Shown here piece by piece: positions 1 to 8,002 of a DNA stretch of 64,000 nucleotides (position 1 is its first letter; each line of letters opens with the position of its first letter). The notes beneath the pieces are model-generated. The model was not told the DNA's origin, made no database searches, and saw nothing but the letters and a program-made list of their open reading frames with translations. The DNA is taken from contig JAJTZC010000003.1 in NCBI GenBank assembly GCA_032906705.1, positions 9,808 through 73,807 on the forward strand, written 5' to 3'. Source of the DNA: DASPPF01 sp032906705 (GTDB taxonomy: Archaea > Thermoproteota > Nitrososphaeria > Nitrososphaerales > Gagatemarchaeaceae). Position numbers and translations under genes: made by a program.

Positions 1-1
1 G

Positions 2-583
2 GGTCTGGCGTACGTGAAGCAGAGCAGGCTCTTCCTCGAGCTGATAGTCTTCGGGATCCTGGTCAACTTCCTGGGCGGAGGAATCGCCGCGCTTACCGCG
101 CCGTACGTGAGGAACGGACTCCACGGCGACGCCCTGGCCTACGGGATCCTGCTTTCTTCGTTCGCCCTCGGGGCTATCGTTGGTTCGGTCTTGCTCGGCA
201 AGGTGAACTTCAGGGTTTACGTGGGGAAGCTGCTCTTCGTCGGGGTCATCGCTGCCGGGCTCCTGATTGCGCTCGCTGGCCTGGCGACTTCGGTCCCCGA
301 GGGGCTAGTGATCTTTTTCGCCATTGGAGCGGTTGAGGCGTCGCTCAACCTCCCGATCCAGGTTCTGGTACAGACACAGGTGCCTGGCGAGCTCCTAGGA
401 CGGGCGTTTGCTGTTCTGGGGTCCTCCCTAGCCGCCTCGCAGCCGATTGCGGCCATAGTCTTCGGCGCGTTGGCCGAGGCGAGTGGCGTAGGGTACCTGT
501 TCACCGCGACCGGGGTCGGTCTGGTCATTGTCACGGCTGCGCTATACGTGCCGTTCGGAAGCCTCCGCAGCGCCAGGTACTAG
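2..583 (+). CDS. MFS transporter, C-terminal half (partial)
   Basis: The frame is open to the left edge, so the N-terminal half lies outside the window. The visible 194 codons hold about six hydrophobic segments and match the second half of a 12-TM major facilitator permease. A loop with R-V-Y-V-G-K follows the second segment, and Q-V-P-G-E-L-L-G-R-A lies between later helices, as in the MFS_3 drug-efflux-like group. Substrate cannot be told. The GTG at 14 is an internal valine, not a start. Codon use resembles the neighbours. Confidence 0.85.
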   Translation, partial: GLAYVKQSRLFLELIVFGILVNFLGGGIAALTAPYVRNGLHGDALAYGILLSSFALGAIVGSVLLGKVNFRVYVGKLLFVGVIAAGLLIALAGLATSVPEGLVIFFAIGAVEASLNLPIQVLVQTQVPGELLGRAFAVLGSSLAASQPIAAIVFGALAEASGVGYLFTATGVGLVIVTAALYVPFGSLRSARY

Positions 584-793
584 CCTGCGGGATGCGACGC
601 TTAGGCGTCGGGGCTGAGGGCCACGGGTCCTCCAATCCCGCGAGCAGACCGGGCAGGTGTGACCCGGCGGCCGCATTGTCCTTGCTCATCGGAGACTCGA
701 TTGCTTCGAACCGCATATATCCGATTTCCGAAATGCTTCCAAGATTCCTAGCAATTCGGTTGAGGATGCCTCCGCAATCGGCCGGCCTGGGGG

Positions 794-1255
794 CTACTCG
801 AGACTAAGATAGAGGAAGACCGTGTATGCGAATATCGTGAACAGGTCGGTGTAGGGGAAGAAGGCACCGGAGCCGAGTAGGACCGGGCCAATTTGATTCA
901 CCGTCAGCGGATACGAGAATATCGAATGAATCAGAAGGCCGAAGAGCACAATCAGCAGTCCCAAGGAGAAGTTGGCTCTGGTCTCTGAGTAGACCTTGAG
1001 GTAGGCGATCACGAGCGAGAAGAGCAGCACCATCTCTATAGTTGTGAGCACGACGTGGAGCTCTAGCGCCCTCTCGACGGAGAGGAGGAAGAAACTTGCA
1101 GGCCCGAACTGCGGGGCCTGTAAGCGAATGGACAGAGCGAGCAAGAGACCGCCCAGGATTCCAAAGGCCAAAGCCACTATGACCCAGGTCTTGCTTGTGC
1201 GGCGGGGCTGCTTCGGCGCTGCGCTCCCGGCCTGCGCTGGTGGCTGCTCCGTCAT
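794..1255 (-). CDS. 4-TM membrane protein paired with a winged-helix regulator
   Basis: A 153-aa protein with a cytosolic, proline- and basic-rich N-terminus (about residues 1-22) and four predicted TM helices (about 24-44, 66-86, 97-118, 135-152). Histidines lie within or next to TM2 (E-L-H-V-V) and TM3 (L-I-H-S). Its start overlaps the stop of the upstream winged-helix gene by four bases, so the two are probably co-translated. Family not recognised. The pairing with a DNA-binding gene suggests a membrane sensor or a target of that regulator, which is inference. Confidence 0.75.
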   Translation of the reverse strand: MTEQPPAQAGSAAPKQPRRTSKTWVIVALAFGILGGLLLALSIRLQAPQFGPASFFLLSVERALELHVVLTTIEMVLLFSLVIAYLKVYSETRANFSLGLLIVLFGLLIHSIFSYPLTVNQIGPVLLGSGAFFPYTDLFTIFAYTVFLYLSLE

Positions 1256-1560
1256 CTACCCGCCCCCTTCTTGGTCAGCTTCGTCTTCTCCAGAATGCCC
1301 TCAAGCTTCGTCCAGTGGGCCTCCATAGCCTCGCTCACGAAGTAGACCTTGCCGTACTTCTCGCCTTCTGTGAGCAGAATCTTGTTCCTCTCAAGGACCG
1401 ACAGGTGATGCCTCACTGTGGTGTAGTCGAGTCCGAGCTTCTCGGACAGCTGTTGCGCGTTCTTCGGCTGCTCCATCAGCGAATACACTATCTGAACTCT
1501 CGACCGTGCACCCACGCTGCCCGCGAAGAGCCACCATAAGAGCCGCTCGAAGGCGTCCAT
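1252..1560 (-). CDS. Winged-helix (ArsR-like) transcriptional regulator
   Basis: A 102-aa protein with a single winged-helix fold: R-S-R-V-Q-I-V-Y-S-L, then a recognition helix with L-D-Y-T-T-V-R-H-H-L, then a wing (E-G-E-K-Y-G-K-V-Y-F). The ATG at 1560 is chosen because an A/T-rich TATA-like stretch (about 1584-1591) sits 28 bp upstream; an in-frame ATG at 1608 would be too far up. It is clearly paralogous to the protein at 54114-54446 (shared L-D-Y-R/T-T-V-x-H-H and E-x-G-K-Y-G). Translationally coupled to the 4-TM gene. Confidence 0.85.
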   Translation of the reverse strand: MDAFERLLWWLFAGSVGARSRVQIVYSLMEQPKNAQQLSEKLGLDYTTVRHHLSVLERNKILLTEGEKYGKVYFVSEAMEAHWTKLEGILEKTKLTKKGAGR

Positions 1561-1678
1561 GCTCAACTGAGGCTCCAATGGCATCAATATTTGTGTCGAG
1601 CGCGTCATCCCCTGAGGCGCTCTGAGAGGGCCCGCACGACCGAGCGACACGCTCCCCAGCCTTCGCGCCAACCCGCGT

Positions 1679-2908
1679 CTACGGCCTCGCTCCGAGGGTC
1701 ACTTTGATTGTCGTGAGGTTCCCGTTCCTGATGACGCCGAGCATGGCGGTCTGTCCAGCGACCGTGTTCAGCGCGAGGTAGCTGGAGAGGGCGTCCTCGT
1801 TGACGATCCTTGTCCCGTTGACCGAGACTATTATGTCGCCGCCGACGAGGTATTGTTGCCCGTCGACCACGACCGTCCTCGTTCCGGCCTTCAGGCCTGC
1901 GGTGCTGGCGGGGCTTCCGGGCGTCACCGTCTCTAGGATGACGCCATAAGTCACTGTGGTTTGTGACGCCTGGGCAAGCTGGTAGTTCATGTCGGCCCCG
2001 GCTATGCCGAGGTAGGAGTGCAGCTTGTAGCTCCCGTTTGCGATGAGGGACGGCAGCTCCTTCAGGATCGTATGGGACGGTATCGCGAAGCCCAGACCCT
2101 GCGAGCCGCTCACCGTGGCAGTGGTTATCCCAACCACATTGCCGTTCGCGTCCAGGAGGGGTCCGCCGGAGTTGCCCGGGTTGATGGGCGCACTGAACTG
2201 GATGACTCCGGAGATGGAGTAATTCCCGCTCGACGGCTCCTGAATCGTTCTCCCTAGCTGGCTGATGACTCCAGAAGTGAACGAGCCCGATAGCCCGAAC
2301 GGACTGCCTATCGCGAACACGGGCTGTCCGACAAGCAGTCTGGTCGAGTCGACCACAGTTATGGGGGCGAACTCAGATGATGGGGCCTGCACGGTCACGA
2401 CAGCGAGGTCGCTGTACGCGTCGGTCCCAACCGTCTTGCCTACGAAGGCGTCGCCGTTGGGGAAGGTGACTGTCATGTTGACCATTCCGTCGACCACGTG
2501 GAAGTTGGTGAGAACGTAAGTCGAGCCCTGGTAAGTCGTAACGAAGCCGGAGCCGAGCACGGGTGTGTAGCTCGTCCGCTGCCCGAAGAATGTGAGGACA
2601 GTGCTGGCTGCGTCTCCCTGGATTGTGACGACGCTGCGAGAAGCCTCGGAGAAGATTGCCTGTGCGCTGGTGTTGGAGGGTAATCCGGAAGAGGAAGAGG
2701 GCTGCCCGGCCAGCTGGGCCTGTAGCGAGGCTATGCTCGCCTGGAGGCTCGCGATTTCGCTCTGGAGGCTGCTCATTGTCGCGGCTGAAGAAGCGTTCGT
2801 CTGGTTGGGGCTGGCGTAATAGTAGAAGACTGTGACGCCAACGAGGAGCGCAAGAACTACGATGACAGCTACGACGCGTGAAGTTCTTCGCGGCTGAGTC
2901 GTCTCCAT
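1679..2908 (-). CDS. Membrane-anchored HtrA/Deg-type serine protease with PDZ domain
   Basis: A 409-aa S1C-family protease. An N-terminal TM anchor (about 11-31) is followed by a short leucine/glutamine coiled coil (about 46-68), a trypsin-like domain with the triad H137 (T-N-F-H-V-V), D167 (Y-S-D-L-A-V) and S247 (G-N-S-G-G-P), and a PDZ domain (about 305-400). The catalytic domain should lie outside the membrane and handle misfolded envelope proteins. The frame is open for 200 more codons upstream, but the ATG at 2908 is preceded by a TATA-like TAAATACT about 28 bp away and begins the signal anchor. A second, soluble paralogue lies at 11100-12068. Confidence 0.95.
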   Translation of the reverse strand: METTQPRRTSRVVAVIVVLALLVGVTVFYYYASPNQTNASSAATMSSLQSEIASLQASIASLQAQLAGQPSSSSGLPSNTSAQAIFSEASRSVVTIQGDAASTVLTFFGQRTSYTPVLGSGFVTTYQGSTYVLTNFHVVDGMVNMTVTFPNGDAFVGKTVGTDAYSDLAVVTVQAPSSEFAPITVVDSTRLLVGQPVFAIGSPFGLSGSFTSGVISQLGRTIQEPSSGNYSISGVIQFSAPINPGNSGGPLLDANGNVVGITTATVSGSQGLGFAIPSHTILKELPSLIANGSYKLHSYLGIAGADMNYQLAQASQTTVTYGVILETVTPGSPASTAGLKAGTRTVVVDGQQYLVGGDIIVSVNGTRIVNEDALSSYLALNTVAGQTAMLGVIRNGNLTTIKVTLGARP

Positions 2909-3103
2909 TTCAGGAGGCAGAGTCAATTCGGGAGTATTTACCGAATTTCCGAGAACGTTCCAAGATTGGTAGCAAATCGGTGAACATCTGGCGCTTTGGT
3001 GCGCAGCCGCAGCCAGTCGGCTCGCCTTCTTGGCGATGTCGTCTGCTTTCCGGGACATTCGAAAGAGCTTAAGTCTGGGTGTCTCGCCGCGGGTGGATAC
3101 ATA

Positions 3104-3304
3104 TTGAGTGAACAGGTTCCCATCATCAAGTGCCAGACCTGCGCGGACATTGCTGACAAAGCGTTCGAGTCTGGACCCGAGAGGCTGGGGGACGTTGGGA
3201 CCGAGTTCCTCAACCATGTGATGCAGGACCACACCGGCGAGCTCCTGGGCGTCTTGGCGGAGAGATACGGACCGGTCTTTCTGGCCAAGAGAGAAATGAG
3301 ATAG
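3104..3304 (+). CDS. Small hypothetical protein with one CxxC
   Basis: A 66-aa protein not recognised as a known family. It starts L-S-E-Q-V-P-I-I-K-C-Q-T-C, so a single CxxC lies at residues 10-13, followed by helical sequence with H-V-M-Q-D-H. TTG 3104 is preferred over the upstream GTG at 2996 because the conserved-looking part begins here and a TTAAG TATA-like element lies about 33 bp upstream. A metal site shared by a dimer is possible. The overlapping minus-strand frame (2938-3288) is a shadow. Confidence 0.55.
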   Translation: MSEQVPIIKCQTCADIADKAFESGPERLGDVGTEFLNHVMQDHTGELLGVLAERYGPVFLAKREMR

Positions 3305-3321
3305 CTGACCGGCGAGCCGCT

Positions 3322-4350
3322 TCACGCGTATATTGTCATCAGCGCGCGGAGCTGTGCCCGAGATAGTTCGACCTTCGCGCCTCCCGCGGCTTCGAGCTGG
3401 ACATCTGCGCCTGACTGACTGACCATGGCCAGCCTTTCCCCTATGGACTGGCCCCCTGTTACCTGAAGCGAATTGAGGAAGCTCGACCATGCGTCCGCCC
3501 GCGGCCACCTGACCCTGTCGCCGAGCGCCTCAAGCAGCTCCCACAGCAACGGCCTTTGGCGTCCCCCTGCGAAAGCAACGGGTAGGGATGCGTCCTGGGA
3601 GCCATCGACCTTCGAGTAGGCGCCGATCCTCGCCACTCTGCCTTTTTCTGGATCGAGAACCAATGTGTCAAAGGGCGGACAGGTCCGTTCCAGAAGGTCG
3701 TCTGGCCTAATCTGCGCTCGCTCAAGATGCGCGCTCAAGACGCTGGCCGCCCTGGACGCTTCGAGTGGGAGGATGTAGGCCTCGAGGGGGGAAAGACGGC
3801 GGGCAATCTGACAAAGCCTTCCGATCATTTTCCTTTCCGCTCCGCTGGGCGTGGCCGCTCTAGTCCCGATGATTACGTAGACTGCAGTGTTTCCCGAACA
3901 TCCCAGCACGAGTCTGTCCTGGATCGCAGAGAGCGCCCTTGGCGGGCTCGTCGTGCCTAGCTTGACCTCCGACACGACGGTCCACGCAAAGGGCCAGAGA
4001 GCGCTGCGCAGAAGGATAGAGTTCTCGACGGGTTTCACACGGTTTACGATTCCTCGAGGATTGAACGACGGCTGAGCCATGATGAGTACCGCGCTTCCTG
4101 CCAAGACAAGGGGCGAGAAGACACCGCCCGAAATGAAAGCGATTACAGACAGGACCAGCAGCGCCGCGGCTACTGGGTACCTCACAGATGGCCAGCCTCC
4201 TGTTCCATCCTTGACGTTTCTTGAACGACGTCTGCGACGCCAGGTCGACATCACAACATAGCCTATGCTGAGTAGAGTCACAGGCCAGAGCCCGACGCCG
4301 AAGGCTGCCACGCCGACGAGGACCGCGGCCGCACTCGAGACCATCCCCAT
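3322..4350 (-). CDS. 4-TM membrane protein, third gene of the RecA-like operon
   Basis: A 342-aa protein with two hydrophobic hairpins near the N-terminus (about 4-36 and 58-94), separated by a very basic loop (R-R-R-R-R-R-S-R), and a cytosolic domain of about 240 residues of unknown fold. The frame extends far upstream, but the ATG at 4350 overlaps the TGA of the RecA-like gene (TGATG), which sets the start. No family recognised. The context suggests a membrane anchor or partner for the two upstream ATPase-like proteins. Confidence 0.75.
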   Translation of the reverse strand: MGMVSSAAAVLVGVAAFGVGLWPVTLLSIGYVVMSTWRRRRRSRNVKDGTGGWPSVRYPVAAALLVLSVIAFISGGVFSPLVLAGSAVLIMAQPSFNPRGIVNRVKPVENSILLRSALWPFAWTVVSEVKLGTTSPPRALSAIQDRLVLGCSGNTAVYVIIGTRAATPSGAERKMIGRLCQIARRLSPLEAYILPLEASRAASVLSAHLERAQIRPDDLLERTCPPFDTLVLDPEKGRVARIGAYSKVDGSQDASLPVAFAGGRQRPLLWELLEALGDRVRWPRADAWSSFLNSLQVTGGQSIGERLAMVSQSGADVQLEAAGGAKVELSRAQLRALMTIYA

Positions 4351-5351
4351 CAGTGGAAGCCCTCCTCGTCCATCCTCGCGAAACCGAATCTGCTGTACTC
4401 CTCGAGCGCCGGATGGCGCGCGACCCAGAAGGCCTTCGATTTCTCGCTCTCGTCCTCCGGGTTGACCGGCTTCGCATCCTCGTTTCTCTTTGCGCGGCCC
4501 TTCGTCAGCTCTAGGGAGAACTTGGCCTCGTGGCCTAGGATGATCCCCCCGTAGGGGCGCCGGTCCCAAGCCTTGATTGGGTCGATGGAGACGTGGCTGA
4601 TTACCAGAACGGCTATGCCGAATTCGACACAGAGCCTCTGGGAGTGAGCCAGAAGCATCGCGAGCCCGGAGCTCCTTGCGGGGAGGTCCTGGGTGCTCGG
4701 GAACGAGGCCTTGAAAGGCGCGGATATCGAGTCGTAGACGAGGAGCTTCGCTCCCGTCTCCCTGACAAGCTGGTGGAGTACGGACTGGTACTGCGGGGTC
4801 TGCCTCAGCCTCAGCTCGACCCTCCCGCCGCTTGAGACCTCCTTGCCGGCGTCGATGCCATGGAGGTTCAGCAGGTCGACGACCTCGGGTAGCTGCAGAA
4901 TCATGACACAAGGTTCCTTGGAAGGAGTCTCAACGGCGAATTCCGGAGAAAGGATGTCGGCGATTGGCCCGAGGTGCGAGTCCGAGTACGAGACACCAAG
5001 CCGGTCAAGGGCGCCGCTCAAGCCCGTGATCAGCTGCCCCCTCGTGACTGCCTTGCCTTTCTTGGCGGCCTTCGGCGCCCTCTCGAGCTTCACCTCCGGC
5101 GTCGGAACCGGCTTGCCGAACCGCCGGCCCATCCGCTCCTGCCAGTATGGGACGAGATAGCTTGCGTAGGACTGCTCGGTGTCCAGGATGATTGCGCTCT
5201 TCCCTTCTGAGACTGCCGAACACGCGGCCTGAAAGGAGAAGATGCTCTTGCCAAGGGCTTTTTCGCCGAAGACCTGAGTTATTGTCCCAGTCGCCAGTCC
5301 GCCGTCGGTCAGCTCGTCGACGGCTCTGCAGTTGGTCTTGAGCCTCTCCAT
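4350..5351 (-). CDS. RecA/RadB-superfamily ATPase with a large insertion
   Basis: A 333-aa protein. The N-terminus matches RadB/KaiC-type RecA ATPases: D-E-L-T-D-G-G-L-A-T-G-T-I-T-Q-V-F followed by Walker A G-E-K-A-L-G-K-S (29-36) and I-L-D-T-E (55-59). Walker B (K-L-L-V-Y-D-S-I) appears only at about 202-208, because about 110 extra residues (about 75-185) lie between; RadB itself is near 220 aa. A-V-L-V-I-S-H-V-S follows as the sensor strand. Start and stop overlap both neighbours as TGATG, so it is the middle gene of a coupled operon. Not a standard RadA, which would carry N-terminal HhH repeats. Confidence 0.85.
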   Translation of the reverse strand: MERLKTNCRAVDELTDGGLATGTITQVFGEKALGKSIFSFQAACSAVSEGKSAIILDTEQSYASYLVPYWQERMGRRFGKPVPTPEVKLERAPKAAKKGKAVTRGQLITGLSGALDRLGVSYSDSHLGPIADILSPEFAVETPSKEPCVMILQLPEVVDLLNLHGIDAGKEVSSGGRVELRLRQTPQYQSVLHQLVRETGAKLLVYDSISAPFKASFPSTQDLPARSSGLAMLLAHSQRLCVEFGIAVLVISHVSIDPIKAWDRRPYGGIILGHEAKFSLELTKGRAKRNEDAKPVNPEDESEKSKAFWVARHPALEEYSRFGFARMDEEGFH

Positions 5352-6568
5352 CAGGACCGCAACTCCTGAAGGCGTCTGCTGCCTGTCTCGGTCAGCGTGT
5401 AGGCGAGGATCTTGGGACCGACCCCAGTTTCTTTCGGCTCAAGCATCAGGTATCGCTCGTTGTGCAGCCTGTCTAGCTCCTCTCCGATATCGACGGGCAG
5501 GTGCTCCGCCGAGAGGAACGAAACGATGGATTCCTTGGTCGCTGTCGGGAACCTCTCGACCTCTTCCAGTATCGCTCTGGTGAGGGCTGGGCTTGCGAAT
5601 CTCCGGGTTCGCAAGAGGTTGGGTTCTCCCGGCCGTGTCGGGACAATCCTCGGGACGAAGGCGTTGAAGGTGCCTGACCTGCGGTCCAGGATGACGAAGG
5701 AGTTCGGCAGGACTCTCGGCCTGGCCTTGCCCTTCTCCGCGTGCCAGAGGTCGCTCGACAGGATTTCGGCTGTGCACGACTCGGGTAGCGTGGCGTTCAA
5801 CGCGCTGCTCTGGTTCGAGGCGAAGGCGAGGGAGAACGCGCTCCCCAGTAGGTAGCTGAGCAGCCTGTTCCCGTGCTGGAACCTCGGCGAGGCCCTGAAG
5901 ATCCTGTGCGCATCTGTGACCATGATGAGAGGAGGCGCGAGCCCCGACCTGACAAGCGCAAGGCCCTTGGCGAGCATAAGGGCGACCGCGAGCTCGGCGG
6001 CCTGCGGGTATGGCGCCGCCCTGAAGCTCAGGAGGACATTCCCTTCCAGAAATCGTCTCAGGAGCTGGTCGTTGGCCGCGTCGAGGTGCTTCAGGGAGCC
6101 GATCCTTCCCTTGAGCTTGTCGACGTAGAATCCCCTGAACCCCTCCACGCTTCCAAGAGCGTCGTATAGGACCGGGGGGCTGGCCATGTTGTCTTGGTTA
6201 GCGAGAACCTGCAGCGCTGAATTGACAATGGCCTCCTCTTCGCTGGAGAAGTCCAACGCGGCGGTGTAGGCCGCCGCTATCATCTGCGCGTGCCACGCGC
6301 CGCAGTCGTCGCTCAGCCTGAAGCTGTCGTAAAGGAAGGAGTTGTAGTCGAAGGTTTCGAAGCGGCCCGAGGCCTTCGTCTCAATTGCGCCGCCCAGGTC
6401 CAGGACGGAGACCCTTGCGCCGGACTCGAGCGCAGCCACGGCCAGGACTGCGGCGGCTTCGTTGGCGCGGGCGCCACGGACGGCCAGCCTCGCCTGGTCG
6501 TCCAGGGTGATGCTGGCCCTCCCTCCTGTTTGGGAATGCCCAAGCCAAAGCGCCGGTCGTGGCGACAT
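5351..6568 (-). CDS. HerA/VirB4-like protein with degenerate P-loop and C-terminal winged helix
   Basis: A 405-aa protein that reads like a HerA/FtsK-type ATPase core: a strand-turn L-A-V-R-G-A-R-A-N-E-A-A-A at 28-40 stands where a P-loop is expected but lacks the G-K-S/T, then V-S-V-L-D-L-G-G (53-60), and a Walker-B-like P-L-I-M-V-T-D-A-H-R-I-F (213-224). The last 80 residues look like a winged helix (A-T-K-E-S-I-V-S-F-L-S, then L-D-R-L-H-N-E-R-Y-L). It is probably not an active ATPase. TATA-like CTTTAAG lies about 28 bp upstream of the ATG. First gene of the three-gene operon. Confidence 0.7.
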   Translation of the reverse strand: MSPRPALWLGHSQTGGRASITLDDQARLAVRGARANEAAAVLAVAALESGARVSVLDLGGAIETKASGRFETFDYNSFLYDSFRLSDDCGAWHAQMIAAAYTAALDFSSEEEAIVNSALQVLANQDNMASPPVLYDALGSVEGFRGFYVDKLKGRIGSLKHLDAANDQLLRRFLEGNVLLSFRAAPYPQAAELAVALMLAKGLALVRSGLAPPLIMVTDAHRIFRASPRFQHGNRLLSYLLGSAFSLAFASNQSSALNATLPESCTAEILSSDLWHAEKGKARPRVLPNSFVILDRRSGTFNAFVPRIVPTRPGEPNLLRTRRFASPALTRAILEEVERFPTATKESIVSFLSAEHLPVDIGEELDRLHNERYLMLEPKETGVGPKILAYTLTETGSRRLQELRS

Positions 6569-6748
6569 GTATCCAAAGGATGGAGCCGGCTTAAAGGCGG
6601 TTGCTCACTTGGAGTCCTGACTTCTGGTCAGTGGGCTTGGTCCCTGAAGGGCACTGTCTCCGGGTTCAAATTAATGGTCGCCAGCGTTGAGTCTTCGCGT
6701 TGACTTGCCGAGGCTGGCTTGCCAACAGAAGGGAGGTACACACTCAGA

Positions 6749-6768
6749 CATTACCTGGGCCGGTAATG
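6749..6768. promoter_or_regulatory. Inverted repeat CATTACC / GGTAATG
   Basis: Perfect 7-bp arms (CATTACC and GGTAATG) with a 6-nt spacer, about 30 bp upstream of the TATA box of the small membrane gene at 6824. The half-site resembles those at 12502-12518 and 54008-54029, so a common regulator family is possible. The rest of 6569-6823 shows no gene. Confidence 0.45.
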
Positions 6769-6823
6769 CCATGATGACCTTCACCCGTTGACGGATAAAT
6801 AAGGGCTGGTTCACAGGATTCCC

Positions 6824-7036
6824 ATGCGCAATCTCCAGCTGATTGGTGCAGCGCTGATCATCGCGGGCGCAGTGCTACTGTACCTCCTAAGAGGGCCTCT
6901 GGTCTCCATCATATTCCTAGTGATAGAGCTCTTCGTAATCTTCATCGCGATTGTGATGGTCCTTGTGGGCGTCGCGCTCATAATAGGTGGGCCTTGGATT
7001 AGGCGGGGCTTCCCAAGATGGATGCACACTTGGTGA
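6824..7036 (+). CDS. Small two-TM membrane protein
   Basis: A 70-aa hydrophobic protein with two TM helices (about 5-24 and 30-55) and a short basic C-terminus (I-R-R-G-F-P-R-W). GATAAATAAG lies about 28 bp before the ATG, so the mRNA is predicted to be leaderless. No family recognised. It sits alone just upstream of an ABC exporter that has its own TATA box. Confidence 0.7.
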   Translation: MRNLQLIGAALIIAGAVLLYLLRGPLVSIIFLVIELFVIFIAIVMVLVGVALIIGGPWIRRGFPRWMHTW

Positions 7037-7069
7037 GCCATAAATAGCGAGCCTTAGGGCGGCTTACTT

Positions 7070-8002
7070 GTGCCAGCCGTTGAGGTCGATGGGCTTGGGA
7101 AGGCCTACGGCAGTCTGAAGGCTGTCGACGGCATCTCGTTCGACGTCAAACAGGGAGAGGTCTTCTCGCTCCTCGGGCCGAACGGGGCAGGCAAGACGAC
7201 CACCATAGAGATACTCGAAGGCTTGAGGGAGAGGGACGCAGGGAACGTGGGCGTCCTCGGGATGGACCCGTGGAAGAAAGGCTACGAACTGCACAAGAGG
7301 ATCGGAGTGATTCCGCAGGGGTTCAAGTTCTTGGACTATCCGACCCCGAGAGAGGCGATCAGGTACTACGCTGCGCTCTTCGGTACCAAGGCAGATCCAG
7401 ACGAGTTGCTCAAGCGGGTCATCCTCGAGGACGCGGCGGACATCTTTTTCATGAAACTCTCCGGAGGGCAAAAGCAGAAGGTCGGGCTCGCACTCTCGCT
7501 GGTCAACAACCCCGAGATGGTTTTCTTGGATGAGCCGACCACTGGGCTCGACCCCCAGGCGCGCAGGGCAGTCTGGGAAGTAATCAGGAACCTGAAGAAG
7601 GAGGGGAGAAGCGTCCTGCTGACCACCCACTACCTTCAGGAGGCGGAGGAACTGGCGGACAGGGTCGCAATCATGAATCACGGGAAGATAATCACGTCAG
7701 GCACTCCCTCGGAGATCATCGCGAAGCACGGTTCGGGGGAGAGGCTGACGGTCAAGGCTGACAGGAAACTGGCCGAATACATTGTTGCGAACACCAAGCT
7801 CAAGGCAGACCATGACGGGAACGAGACGGTGACCATACACCTGGAGCAGAAGAACGACCCGATGATCGCGCTCGGGGCAATCGGGCAGTCGGGAATCCAT
7901 TGGGACACCCTCTCAACGAAGAGGGACAGCCTGGAGGACATATTCGTCAGGATGGTGGGCGAGGACATCAACGAGCAGGGAGAGCTCGTCAGGACGAAGT
8001 GA
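7070..8002 (+). CDS. ABC transporter ATP-binding protein
   Basis: A 310-aa ATPase of the ABC-2 export type (CcmA/DrrA-like). Walker A G-P-N-G-A-G-K-T (36-43), signature L-S-G-G-Q-K-Q-K-V, Walker B with F-L-D-E-P-T-T-G-L-D, and the H-loop T-T-H-Y-L-Q-E-A-E are all present. About 80 C-terminal residues form the usual accessory domain. The GTG at 7070 is set by CATAAATAG about 28 bp upstream. The stop overlaps the permease start, so the pair forms one exporter. Confidence 0.95.
   Translation: MPAVEVDGLGKAYGSLKAVDGISFDVKQGEVFSLLGPNGAGKTTTIEILEGLRERDAGNVGVLGMDPWKKGYELHKRIGVIPQGFKFLDYPTPREAIRYYAALFGTKADPDELLKRVILEDAADIFFMKLSGGQKQKVGLALSLVNNPEMVFLDEPTTGLDPQARRAVWEVIRNLKKEGRSVLLTTHYLQEAEELADRVAIMNHGKIITSGTPSEIIAKHGSGERLTVKADRKLAEYIVANTKLKADHDGNETVTIHLEQKNDPMIALGAIGQSGIHWDTLSTKRDSLEDIFVRMVGEDINEQGELVRTK

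Noticed and set aside
592..807. 71-codon frame after the first MFS gene
   Set aside because: Overlaps the end of a supported minus-strand gene, no motif, poor composition; 584-793 shows nothing else.
2909..3508. 200-codon N-terminal extension of the HtrA frame
   Set aside because: Composition is non-coding, it overlaps the small plus-strand gene, and the TATA box and signal anchor place the start at 2908.
4351..4911. N-terminal extension of the 4-TM operon gene
   Set aside because: It reads through the RecA-like gene in another frame; the TGATG overlap defines the start.
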